The notes below the pieces were generated by a model. It had not been told where the DNA came from. It searched no databases and worked only from the letters and a program-made list of their open reading frames with translations. This document shows, piece after piece, positions 5,749 through 11,837 of a DNA stretch of 11,837 nucleotides; within the stretch, counting starts at the first letter, position 1; the number at the start of each line of letters is the position of its first letter. The stretch covers positions 1 through 11,837 of the forward strand of contig CAYTCZ010000117.1 of assembly GCA_964436315.1 (NCBI GenBank), given 5' to 3'. The stretch comes from CAYTCZ01 sp964436315 (GTDB lineage: Bacteria; Actinomycetota; Thermoleophilia; Gaiellales; Gaiellaceae). A program made the translations under genes and the position numbers.

Positions 5749-6948
5749 GTGCAGCCGGGTCCCCCCGCTCCTCGCGTCGGTCTGCTCGTCGCGCTCTTCG
5801 CGAGTGCCCTTGCCCTTCGTCCTCAGCTGGTCGGCATCGGGCCCTTGCTCCCAGAGATCCAAGCCGACCTCGGCATCTCCCACGCCGTTGCCGGCTTGTT
5901 GGCAACGATCCCAGTCCTCTGCATGGGCCTCTTTGCCCCGTCCGCCCCCTCCCTGCGCGGTCTGTTCGGCTCCCGCTGGGCGATCGCGCTCTCTCTGGGC
6001 GCGATCGCCGCCTTCGGCATCGCCCGGTCGTTCATATCGGAGATCGCCGGCCTCCTCCTCCTCACCTTCGGCCTCGGGATCGGGATGGGCTTTGCCGGGG
6101 CGCTCCTCCCCGTCGCGGTCAAGGAGCGCTTCGCCCACCGCCCCGCCTTTGCGACCGGCATCTACGCGACCGGCATCAACCTCGGCTCGGCCGCCGCAGC
6201 GGCGCTCGCCGTTCCACTCGCCCATGCCCTCTTCGGCTGGCGAGCCTCCCTTCTCGTCTTCTCCCTCTTCACCGCGATCCTCCTCCTTGTCTGGGTCTCG
6301 CTCACCCGTGGCTTTCCTGTGCATACGAGGGGCCGCGTTCGCCCGCCCCGGCTCCCGCTCGGCAGCCCCGTCGCCTGGGTGCTGGTCGCCGTCTTCTGCC
6401 TGATGGCAATCGTCTTCTACGGCCTGAACGCCTGGCTCCCCGATGCCTACATCGAGCGGGGCTGGAGCGAGCAGAGCGCGGGGTCGCTCGTCGCCGTCTT
6501 CAACGCGGTCACTGTGCCGACGGCGCTCATCGTCCCCTGGTTTGCCGACCGCTTCGGCTCCCGCCGTTCCTACCTGGTCGCGGCCTCCGCTCTGCTCGTC
6601 GGCGCTCTCGTGGGCGCCGCCTCTTACCCGGAGGCTGGCTGGCTCTGGGCGGTGCAGATCGGGATTGCGATCGGCGTCCAGTTCCCACTCGTGCTCACCC
6701 TCCCGCTCGATGCCGCCCGCCGGCCGGCCGAGGTGGGTGCCGTGACCGGACTGATGCTCGGGGCCGGCTATAGTTTTGCCGCGCTCAGTCCCTTCGTCTT
6801 GGGCGCTGTTCGCGACGGCACCGGCAGCTTCACCGCCTCGCTTTGGCTGATCGTCGCCGCGTCGGTTGCCCTGCTCGCGGTCTGTCTTCCGCTCTCGCGG
6901 GAGCGGCTCCACCGGGCTGCCGACGCCCATGCCGTCCCCGCGTCGTGA
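5749..6948 (+). CDS. MFS transporter, CynX/NimT-like
   Basis: A 399-residue inner-membrane permease with the twelve-helix plan of the major facilitator superfamily: hydrophobic segments occur throughout both halves, separated by a basic central loop at about 188-204. The first helix ends in LRPQLVGIGPLLPEIQADLG (22-41) and is followed by AGLLATIPVLCMGLFAP (48-64). These match the CynX/NimT group (cyanate and 2-nitroimidazole transporters). FADRFGSRRS (265-274) is the MFS loop motif in the second half. Substrate specificity cannot be read from the sequence; no cyanase or carbonic anhydrase gene is close. The start is GTG 5749 with AAAGG about ten bases upstream. The gene follows the desaturase/CFA pair after 190 bp of apparently empty sequence, so co-transcription is possible but unproven. 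Hairpin repeat copy C starts 7 bp after its stop. Confidence 0.88.
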   Translation: MQPGPPAPRVGLLVALFASALALRPQLVGIGPLLPEIQADLGISHAVAGLLATIPVLCMGLFAPSAPSLRGLFGSRWAIALSLGAIAAFGIARSFISEIAGLLLLTFGLGIGMGFAGALLPVAVKERFAHRPAFATGIYATGINLGSAAAAALAVPLAHALFGWRASLLVFSLFTAILLLVWVSLTRGFPVHTRGRVRPPRLPLGSPVAWVLVAVFCLMAIVFYGLNAWLPDAYIERGWSEQSAGSLVAVFNAVTVPTALIVPWFADRFGSRRSYLVAASALLVGALVGAASYPEAGWLWAVQIGIAIGVQFPLVLTLPLDAARRPAEVGAVTGLMLGAGYSFAALSPFVLGAVRDGTGSFTASLWLIVAASVALLAVCLPLSRERLHRAADAHAVPAS

Positions 6949-6955
6949 TCACAGC

Positions 6956-6980
6956 GTCGCAGAAGGCAGAAAGTGCGACA
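6956..6980 (+). repeat. dispersed hairpin repeat, copy C
   Basis: GTCGCA at 6956-6961 pairs with TGCGAC at 6974-6979 around a 12-nt loop containing GAAGGCAGA. The 25-nt core is collinear without gaps with copy A (157-181) and with the reverse complement of copy B (1055-1079). The first 15 bases are identical to copy B, and 20 of the 25 are the same in all three. It lies 7 bases after the stop of the MFS gene and on the same strand. The stem is the shortest of the three because the outer bases no longer pair. A pyrimidine-rich run (CCCTTCTCT) follows, so a role in ending the MFS transcript is possible. Confidence 0.75.
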
Positions 6981-7190
6981 CCCTTCTCTGGCCTTCCCGA
7001 CCTTCTCGATCCAATTGAGGAGTCGAGATCAACGCCGTACCCGACCGCCTCGTCAAGGTGCCTCGAGCCTTGCGCCAGAGCGAGATCGCTGTCACGATGC
7101 TTTCCGAAGCCTTGGCGCGAGTGACTCTTCCGGCGCACGTCGGGTCTGCGCTCGGCCGAGTCGACTCGTGCCGAAACCAAGGGAGACGCT

Positions 7191-7619
7191 ATGGCTGAGC
7201 AAGACAGGGTCGCGGCAGCGCGGGAGTTCATCGATGCCTTCAACGCCCACGACTGGGACCGCATCACCGCCGGCATCCAGCCCGATTCCATCTACGCCGA
7301 GTACGGCACCGGGCGACAGGCAAAGGGTGCGCAGGAGATCGTGGAACTCTTCCAGGGCTGGGCAGAAGCGATGCCCGATGCCAAGGGGAAGGTAGCGAGT
7401 GCGATCGCCAGTGGCGATCAAGCGACCCTCGAGGTCGTCTGGGAGGGGACGCTGACGGGATCGTTCGGCGAGTACCCCGCGACGGGGAAGCACCAGGTCA
7501 CCCCTGCCGCCCTCTGTTTTACCTTCGAGGGAGACCGGGTCAAGGAATGCCGCCAGTACTTCGACTCGATGGCCCTCTTCAAGCAGCTGGGCCTGATGCC
7601 CGAGCCCGCCACGGCCTAG
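7191..7619 (+). CDS. SnoaL-like (NTF2-fold) protein
   Basis: A 142-residue single-domain protein of the SnoaL-like/NTF2 superfamily, whose members form a cone-shaped alpha+beta barrel and act as polyketide cyclases, isomerases or non-enzymatic ligand binders. The usual layout is visible: an N-terminal helix pair (RVAAAREFIDAFNAHDWDRI, 6-25), DSIYAEYGTG (32-41), a helix GAQEIVELFQGWAEAMPD (46-63), then the long strands EVVWEGTLTG (81-90), GKHQVTPAALCFTFEGDRVKECRQYFD (99-125) and the tail LFKQLGLMPEP. In vivo substrate is unknown, and no polyketide genes are near. The start ATG 7191 is well supported by AAGGGAG at 7179-7185. A second, much shortened relative of its 3' end lies at 10276-10371. 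It is transcribed alone and faces the alcohol dehydrogenase. Confidence 0.88.
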   Translation: MAEQDRVAAAREFIDAFNAHDWDRITAGIQPDSIYAEYGTGRQAKGAQEIVELFQGWAEAMPDAKGKVASAIASGDQATLEVVWEGTLTGSFGEYPATGKHQVTPAALCFTFEGDRVKECRQYFDSMALFKQLGLMPEPATA

Positions 7620-7622
7620 AGG

Positions 7623-7641
7623 CGGCGAGCGAAGCTCACCG
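7623..7641 (+). terminator. short stem-loop after the SnoaL-like gene
   Basis: GAGC (7627-7630) and GCTC (7634-7637) pair around a GAA loop. After one C-A mismatch the stem extends by CGG (7623-7625) with CCG (7639-7641). It begins 3 bases past the stop codon and could end or stabilise the transcript, but it lacks a T-tract and the stem is short. Confidence 0.3.
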
Positions 7642-7649
7642 AGGGGGAG

Positions 7650-7859
7650 GCGCTGGCCCGGCCGCCTCCGCCCTCGCCCGGGGGAGTTTCAACCAAGGCT
7701 CTCGNNNNNNNNNNNNNNNNNNNNNNNNNNNNNNNNNNNNNNNNNNNNNNNNNNNNNNNNNNNNNNNNNNNNNNNNNNNNNNNNNNNNNNNNNNNNNNNN
7801 NNNNGCGCTGGCCCGGCCGCCTCCGCCCTCGCCCGGGGGAGTTTCAACCAAGGCTCTCG
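7650..7859. other. assembly gap: 100 Ns between two identical 55-bp copies
   Basis: Bases 7650-7704 and 7805-7859 are identical over 55 bp on either side of exactly 100 Ns (7705-7804), the same pattern as the gap at 2642. Collapsing the duplicate would shorten the window by 155 bp. It lies in the non-coding space between the convergent SnoaL-like gene and the alcohol dehydrogenase (7620-7955), where I see no gene. Confidence 0.9.
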
Positions 7860-7955
7860 CCCTGATCCAGTCGAGGTAAGTCGAAGCTCATGAGGAGCCA
7901 CCGAAGGAGCGTGACTCCGAGGGACGGTCCAGCAGTTAAACAAAGAGGCGAAACG

Positions 7956-8993
7956 TCACGATCCCTCCGGTATCAGGATCGCCCGGCCCTGGAGTCGACC
8001 GCTCTCGAGGTCGGCCATTGCCTCATTGACGGCAGCGAGCGGATACTCCTCGGTGTGGAGCCTCACCTTGCCCTGGGAAGCCAGGGTCATGAGGTCTGCG
8101 AGGTCGTTGTAGGTCCCTACGAGGTTGCCGACGAAGTTGATCTCGGTGGAGATGATGTCGATGGTGGGAACGCTGAGCGTTCCTCCGTAGCCGATGACGT
8201 AGTAGGTCCCCGCACGGCGGAGCATCCCGACACCGTCCTCGATCGCTCCCTTCTCGCCGACGAAGTCAATCACGACCTCCGCGCCCTCTCCCCCGGTGAG
8301 CTCCAACACTTGCTGAACCTGTGAGCCATCGACGAGCACCGTCTGCTCGGCACCAAGCTGTCTGGCGAGCTCGAGAGCCTGCTCTGAGACATCCACGGCG
8401 ACGATCTCGGCAGGCGTCAGGGCCTTGAGCGACTGGATCCCGATGTGACCCAGGCCGCCGGCGGCTCCGATCACCACCGCCTTCGTCCCGGGCGGGAGCT
8501 GCCCTGCTGCTTTCTTGACGGCGTGGTAGGCGGTCAGTCCAGCATCCGCAAGGGCAGCAACATCCTTCGGATGCAGATTCGGATCGAGCGTGACCAGCGA
8601 GCGGGCGCTCGTCCGGAGGAAGGTGGCAAAGCCGCCGTCGATCGTGATCCCGGGAAAGGAGGAGTCCGCGCAGTGCATGTCATCGCCAGCACGACAGGCG
8701 CGACAGAAGCCGCAACTCACGAGCGGGTGGACGATGACCGGATCGCCCACGGCGACGTTTGTGACCGCTGATCCCACTTCGTGGACCCAGCCGGCGTTCT
8801 CGTGGCCCAAGGTGTAGGGCAGGCGCACACCCGATTTCTCTTCCCACTGACCTTCGACGATGTGCAGGTCCGTCCGACACAGCCCGGCTCCGCCGATACG
8901 CACGACCACGTCGGAGGGACCCATCAACTCGGGCTCGTCGACGCTGTCGAGGCTCAATTGCTCGTGGTACCTGTGAAGCCGCGCGGCCTTCAT
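7956..8993 (-). CDS. zinc-dependent alcohol dehydrogenase (MDR family)
   Basis: A 345-residue medium-chain dehydrogenase that would oxidise alcohols or reduce aldehydes/ketones in the cytosol. The catalytic zinc ligands are C39 (GLCRTDLH) and H64 in GHENAG, with D150 (ALADAGLTAYHA) in the third-ligand position, as in some secondary and thermophilic alcohol dehydrogenases. The structural zinc site is complete: C94, C97, C100 and C108. The Rossmann loop is GAAGGLGHIGIQ (176-187). The acidic D201 at the end of the second strand (VAVDVSE) points to NAD rather than NADP. The start is the ATG whose complement is 8991-8993, with AAGGAG (complement of 9000-9005) six bases upstream; the frame is open for 64 more codons upstream but they look non-coding. 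No partner gene identifies the substrate. Confidence 0.93.
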   Translation of the reverse strand: MKAARLHRYHEQLSLDSVDEPELMGPSDVVVRIGGAGLCRTDLHIVEGQWEEKSGVRLPYTLGHENAGWVHEVGSAVTNVAVGDPVIVHPLVSCGFCRACRAGDDMHCADSSFPGITIDGGFATFLRTSARSLVTLDPNLHPKDVAALADAGLTAYHAVKKAAGQLPPGTKAVVIGAAGGLGHIGIQSLKALTPAEIVAVDVSEQALELARQLGAEQTVLVDGSQVQQVLELTGGEGAEVVIDFVGEKGAIEDGVGMLRRAGTYYVIGYGGTLSVPTIDIISTEINFVGNLVGTYNDLADLMTLASQGKVRLHTEEYPLAAVNEAMADLESGRLQGRAILIPEGS

Positions 8994-9261
8994 CGATAAC
9001 TCCTTCTTCCCCGGGCCGGGACGGATCGACTCTACCCTGACCTCGATTCCGGAGCCAGTCGATCCCAAACAGAAGACCCGTGATGACCCTCGCAGAGCCC
9101 TCATCCGCCGACCCGCGGAACCACTTGGGTGCTCGTGTCGGAGTTTCTGGACGCCGCCCGCACTGTCTCGAGCTTCTCGAATCACTCAACCAGTCCCAAG
9201 GCTCGCTGCCTCTGGGACGAGAAACGGCGGTGGAGACTCTTGGTGCGTTAGGGTCCGGTCG

Positions 9262-9795
9262 ATGGGGCGCAGCGTCTCCGTCGAGTTCGGCCCCACTCGC
9301 TCGAAGCGCTTCGGGCGGGCACTCGCCGAGGCCGAACGGGCCGCCGACCTACTCCGCGAGCTCGAGCCGGAAGGTATCGGGCGATCTTCCTCCTTCCCGA
9401 TGAGGCGAGCGTCTACCACCGCCTCGCTGCCCTGCTCGAGCGGGTCGGCCGCTGGCCGGCGAGCGAGATCTCCCTAAACGGCGAGCCGATCTGCCTACCA
9501 CGCCAAGGAGATGGCCTGGTGTGCCGCCTCCCAGCTCAGCTCCTTCGGGAACTGCCGCTTCCGCTTTACCTACGGGGTCTATCCCCGCTGCTCGCTCTGT
9601 CCCCTCTTCGATTCCGAGCGGGCGATCCGCGATCTCCTCGGCGAGAACCCGCTGCCGTCGACGACGATCGAGCTCAGGCTCGGCCCGAACCTCCGTGCTC
9701 TCCTTCGGGGCGAGGCGCCAGCGGAGCAGGACGAGAGAGAAATCTCTGACCTCGAGCTTCCCGACCTCCCGCCCGAGGAGTGGCGAGCGCGCTAG
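9262..9795 (+). pseudogene. unrecognised cysteine-containing gene broken by two compensating frameshifts
   Basis: Three successive frames each look coding and join into one product of about 177 residues. ATG 9262 gives SVEFGPTRSKRFGRALAEAE to about residue 37. One base then appears to be missing near 9370-9374, after which another frame reads AIFLLPDEASVYHRLAALLE up to EISLNGEPI. One base then seems extra near 9489-9493, and the first frame resumes with AYHAKEMAWCAASQLSSFG and continues to TAG 9793-9795. The restored C-terminal half has a C-x10-C-x11-C-x2-C pattern ending in RCSLCPLFD, which suggests a metal site. I do not recognise the family. The indels may be assembly errors or real decay; without correction the first frame stops at 9475-9477. 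The ribosome binding site is weak (TAGGG about ten bases upstream). Confidence 0.65.
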
Positions 9796-9908
9796 CTCGA
9801 TCGCGGAGACGGCTTGAAGGGACTCCTCCCAGCATGTGCCTCTGTCCCCGCGGCATAACCTCAGCTGGCAGGAAGCAAGCTCACCATGTCTGCGGCGAGC
9901 GCGCGCAC

Positions 9909-10175
9909 TCAGCGCTTGCCGCCCCGCGGGCGGGGACCACGCCGGGGTCGACGAAGAGTATGGGTTTCCTCCTCCCGCCCGTGTCGGACGCCGGCGCCCG
10001 CCTTGATCGGCCGGTAGCGCCTGAGCTGGTGGGGGATGCTCGCGGCACTCCCCCCTGCCTCTGCGATCAGCATGGCGACGAACTCCTTTCGGCTCGTCTG
10101 CATCCCTCCCCGTGCTGCAGCCTCGGCCAGCAGATCGAGGCGGTTGCTGAGCGGAATCGGGAGCGCGATTCCCAC
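9909..10175 (-). CDS. small ribbon-helix-helix-like protein
   Basis: An 88-residue minus-strand ORF beginning VGIALPIPLSNRLDLLAEAA, a short strand followed by a helix, then a turn (RGGMQTSRKEF) and a second helix (FVAMLIAEAGG). This strand-helix-helix order is that of small DNA-binding ribbon-helix-helix (CopG/Arc-like) proteins. SIPHQLRRYRPIKAG follows, and the last 25 residues are Arg- and Gly-rich. The start is the first in-frame one, GTG at the complement of 10173-10175; it lacks a ribosome binding site, and the frame is open for 12 more codons upstream, so the N-terminus is uncertain. A dimeric DNA-binding role, for instance as an antitoxin-like repressor, is inference from the pattern; there is no toxin gene beside it. 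Confidence 0.5.
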   Translation of the reverse strand: MGIALPIPLSNRLDLLAEAAARGGMQTSRKEFVAMLIAEAGGSAASIPHQLRRYRPIKAGAGVRHGREEETHTLRRPRRGPRPRGGKR

Positions 10176-10275
10176 CTGGCGGCTAGGACAGTCGCCAAGG
10201 TGACTCCCGGTCTTTCAGTGGCCCGGCGCGACTGAATGCGGCTTGCCTGAGGTTTGCGACTGAAGGAGTGTCACA

Positions 10276-10371
10276 TTGGACGGACTCGAGAGACTGGTGC
10301 GGAGGCCGTGGAGGAACCAGGTGCAGGTCTTGACGCAGCTCGGCATCATGCCGGAGGCCGCCGCGGCGTAG
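10276..10371 (+). pseudogene. shortened SnoaL-like relic or 31-residue ORF
   Basis: The frame from TTG 10276 to TAG 10369-10371 encodes 31 residues ending in QVLTQLGIMPEAAAA. This matches the C-terminus of the SnoaL-like protein at 7191-7619, which ends LFKQLGLMPEPATA. Over the last 36 bases (10336-10371 against 7584-7619) 29 are identical, with most changes at third codon positions. A good ribosome binding site (AAGGAG, 10263-10268) sits seven bases before the TTG, as if the start and end of a paralogue survived an internal deletion. Nothing of the NTF2-fold body remains, so it cannot be functional as such. A chance short ORF is less likely given the matched ending. Confidence 0.55.
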
Positions 10372-10463
10372 ATCGATCCGCTCAGCTGTGGCCGGAAGCT
10401 GGAAGCGGCGCAAGCGAGTCAGAAACCTCCTGGTCATTGAAGGTGCCCGTTCGAGACCGCCTG

Positions 10464-10492
10464 TTGGAAGTACTCGAGAATCTCAGTATTCT
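10464..10492 (+). promoter_or_regulatory. putative sigma-70-type promoter for the winged-helix gene
   Basis: TTGGAA (10464-10469) and TATTCT (10487-10492) are separated by exactly 17 bases and match the -35 and -10 consensus at four of six positions each. The surrounding 10481-10527 is about two thirds A+T, an obvious break in this GC-rich window. Transcription would start near 10499, about 28 bases before ATG 10528 and almost at the in-frame GTG 10498, so a leaderless message from the GTG is also possible. Confidence 0.5.
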
Positions 10493-10527
10493 TTTACGTG
10501 ATTCTAACTACACGAAATCAATTCCAG

Positions 10528-10818
10528 ATGTCGAACCCGTACCCGCCAAGGTGGACGTTCCTCACGAATCACGCCGTGGTACTCCTCTGCATCGCAGGCG
10601 ATCCTGGGATTCGGCTGCGAGACGTCGCGGATCGCGTCGGGCTTACCGAGCGGGCTGTACAGCGAATCGTCGCCGAGCTCACCGACGAAGGCTTTCTCAC
10701 CAAGACGAAAGCGGGCCGGCGAAACACCTATGAGATAAACGCAAAGCGCCATCTCCGCCATCCGCTGGCCGATCACCAAGAGGTTGGCGAATTGCTCGGG
10801 ATCCTCGCCTCCGACTGA
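10528..10818 (+). CDS. winged helix-turn-helix transcriptional regulator
   Basis: A 96-residue protein consisting essentially of one winged helix domain of the MarR-like type. PPRWTFLTNHAVVLLCIAGDP (6-26) is the first helix. IRLRDVADRVGLTERAVQRIVAELTDEGFLT (28-58) is the helix-turn-helix, with recognition helix around TERAVQRIVAEL. KTKAGRRNTYEIN (59-71) forms the wing. The short tail LRHPLADHQEVGELLGIL (75-92) is typical of a group of small actinobacterial regulators. There is no ligand-binding domain, so a sensory function is not evident. ATG 10528 is preferred; an in-frame GTG at 10498 would add ten residues. Neither has a strong ribosome binding site. The gene is monocistronic and its targets are unknown. 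Confidence 0.85.
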   Translation: MSNPYPPRWTFLTNHAVVLLCIAGDPGIRLRDVADRVGLTERAVQRIVAELTDEGFLTKTKAGRRNTYEINAKRHLRHPLADHQEVGELLGILASD

Positions 10819-11066
10819 TGGCCCTCCCCTACCCGTCGGCAGTCGACCAGACGCATTTCCAGACTTCTCAAAAGCGACCTCGCCACGCGGCCGCCCGGGG
10901 CGACGGCCGTCTTTCTCCTGGGCCTGGAATAGTGATGCTCAAATCCGCTGGCCGAGTGGGGTGCATGGGACGGTCTGACCCTTCGACGACTCGTTCATAG
11001 GGTTGCGCCGTACTCCGGAACGCTTGTCGCGAGGGGACACCATTCATGTCGGGCGTGCAACCCGAT

Positions 11067-11837
11067 TCAGAGACGAATGAGCGAGAGGAGGTACTCCTGC
11101 GGAAGCACGAGACGGCCGTCGTCGGCCTCGTTTCGCGCCTCCCACGCGGCGACGATCTCGGCCCGCAGCTCGGCGAAGCGATCTCCGAGCATCTGCCGCG
11201 CAGTCACGAGCGGTCCGAAGCGCTCGAGGAAATGATCGGCCCAGCCCTCGAGCGAGTCCCACTCGATCGTCGCCGAATGACGCTCGAAGTCGATCTCCTT
11301 CGCGGCAGGGCCGAACATTGCGCGGACGTGCGCCTCACTGCCCCAGAGGAGTGGCGGTAAGGCGAACTCGGGCGGGGGCGGCAGGTAGGCACCGGTCGCC
11401 CGGAAGACGTCGCCGGTCACGCCTTCGGGCGTCCAGCAGCAGATGCCGATCAGACCGCCCTTGCGACAGACTCGCGCTAGCTCGTCCGCGGCCCGCTGGT
11501 GGCGCGGCGCGAACATGTGCCCGAAGGTGGAGAGGACCCGATGGAACGACGCATCGTCGAATGGCAGGCTCTCGGCATCACCCTCAACCCACTCGATGTC
11601 GAGACCCTCATTGGCGGCCTTCACCCGTCCGGCTTCGAGGAGCTCCGGGACGAGGTCGAGGCCCGAGACCTGCGCTCCTCTCAGCGCCGCCGGCAGCGCT
11701 GCGTTGCCGGTGCCGCAGGCGACGTCGAGCACGTCCATTCCCGCGACCACGCCGGCTCGCTCCACCAGGAGCTCGCCCACGTCCGCGATCTGCTCCGAGA
11801 GCGTCGGGTAGTCGCCGGCCGCCCAGACCACCCGCTG
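11067..11837 (-). CDS. class I SAM-dependent methyltransferase, 5' end beyond the window
   Basis: The minus-strand frame is open from the right edge to TGA at the complement of 11067-11069, giving at least 256 residues; it continues past the edge (Gln-Arg precede the first GTG at 11831), so the true start lies outside. Numbering from that GTG, the SAM loop is VLDVACGTGNAALPAA (34-49), motif II acidic GLDLVPELL (57-65), GDAESLPFDDASF (84-96) and the post-strand motif VCRKGGLIGICCW (121-133). WAAGDYP at the start is typical of the N-terminus of UbiE/methyltransf_11-like enzymes. The C-terminal third (RHSATIEWDSLEGWADHFLERFGP) supplies the substrate side. The acceptor is unknown; a small-molecule or quinone-like substrate is only a guess. 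Confidence 0.88.
   Translation of the reverse strand, partial: QRVVWAAGDYPTLSEQIADVGELLVERAGVVAGMDVLDVACGTGNAALPAALRGAQVSGLDLVPELLEAGRVKAANEGLDIEWVEGDAESLPFDDASFHRVLSTFGHMFAPRHQRAADELARVCRKGGLIGICCWTPEGVTGDVFRATGAYLPPPPEFALPPLLWGSEAHVRAMFGPAAKEIDFERHSATIEWDSLEGWADHFLERFGPLVTARQMLGDRFAELRAEIVAAWEARNEADDGRLVLPQEYLLSLIRL

Noticed and set aside
5533..6930. 465-codon minus-strand frame opposite the MFS gene
   Set aside because: It encodes a Gly/Glu/Arg-rich low-complexity product, the usual antisense of GC-rich membrane protein genes.
7650..7859. Repeated GTTTCAACC-containing sequence resembling a CRISPR repeat end
   Set aside because: There are only two copies, both exactly at the gap edges and 55 bp long, which is explained by the assembly k-mer; no spacers or cas genes are present.
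8994..9185. 64-residue N-terminal extension of the alcohol dehydrogenase
   Set aside because: The internal ATG has a well-spaced AAGGAG site and matches the usual family N-terminus; the extension has no protein-like character.
10819..11066. Space between the winged-helix gene and the methyltransferase
   Set aside because: I looked for a small gene or hairpin terminator here; the short frames have no coding features and no convincing stem is present.

Overview
The window is GC-rich DNA with strongly G/C-biased third codon positions and plain bacterial gene structure. The gene mix (small winged-helix regulator, SnoaL-like protein, small ribbon-helix-helix-like protein, desaturase beside a cyclopropane synthase) suggests an actinomycete-type chromosome, perhaps a deep-branching Thermoleophilia-like lineage from an environmental assembly. 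That placement is inference from style; there is no rRNA or tRNA to anchor it. Two runs of 100 Ns, each flanked by an exact 55-bp duplication, show that this is a scaffolded k-mer assembly rather than a finished sequence.

Layout. Positions 1-2980 are sparsely coding: a 99-residue CBM48/isoamylase-N-type protein (642-941), an Hsp20 chaperone (1529-1963) followed by a large hairpin, small unrecognised ORFs, and the first gap. Positions 2981-6948 hold a small acidic ORF and then the best-defined block: an acyl desaturase (3263-4228), a cyclopropane-fatty-acyl-phospholipid synthase-type methyltransferase starting 1 bp later (4230-5558), and a CynX/NimT-like MFS transporter (5749-6948). Positions 7191-7619 encode a SnoaL-like protein; after the second gap a convergent zinc alcohol dehydrogenase lies on the minus strand (7956-8993). 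Positions 9262-9795 carry an unrecognised cysteine-containing gene broken by two compensating single-base frameshifts. The last part has a small ribbon-helix-helix-like ORF (minus), a shortened SnoaL-like relic, a winged-helix regulator with a visible promoter, and the 3' part of a class I methyltransferase (minus) that runs off the right edge.

How the genes work together. Only the desaturase and the CFA synthase form a clear functional unit: the first makes the cis double bond that the second would methylenate or methylate, so together they would tune membrane lipid fluidity. The MFS gene follows in the same direction after 190 bp, but its substrate link is unknown. The other genes look like independent single units.

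The most interesting non-gene signal is a dispersed 25-nt hairpin element present three times (154, 1053 and 6956), with 20 of 25 positions invariant, a conserved asymmetric loop and variable stem ends. In each copy it lies just downstream of an open frame or gene end and on the same strand. I do not recognise it as a named family.
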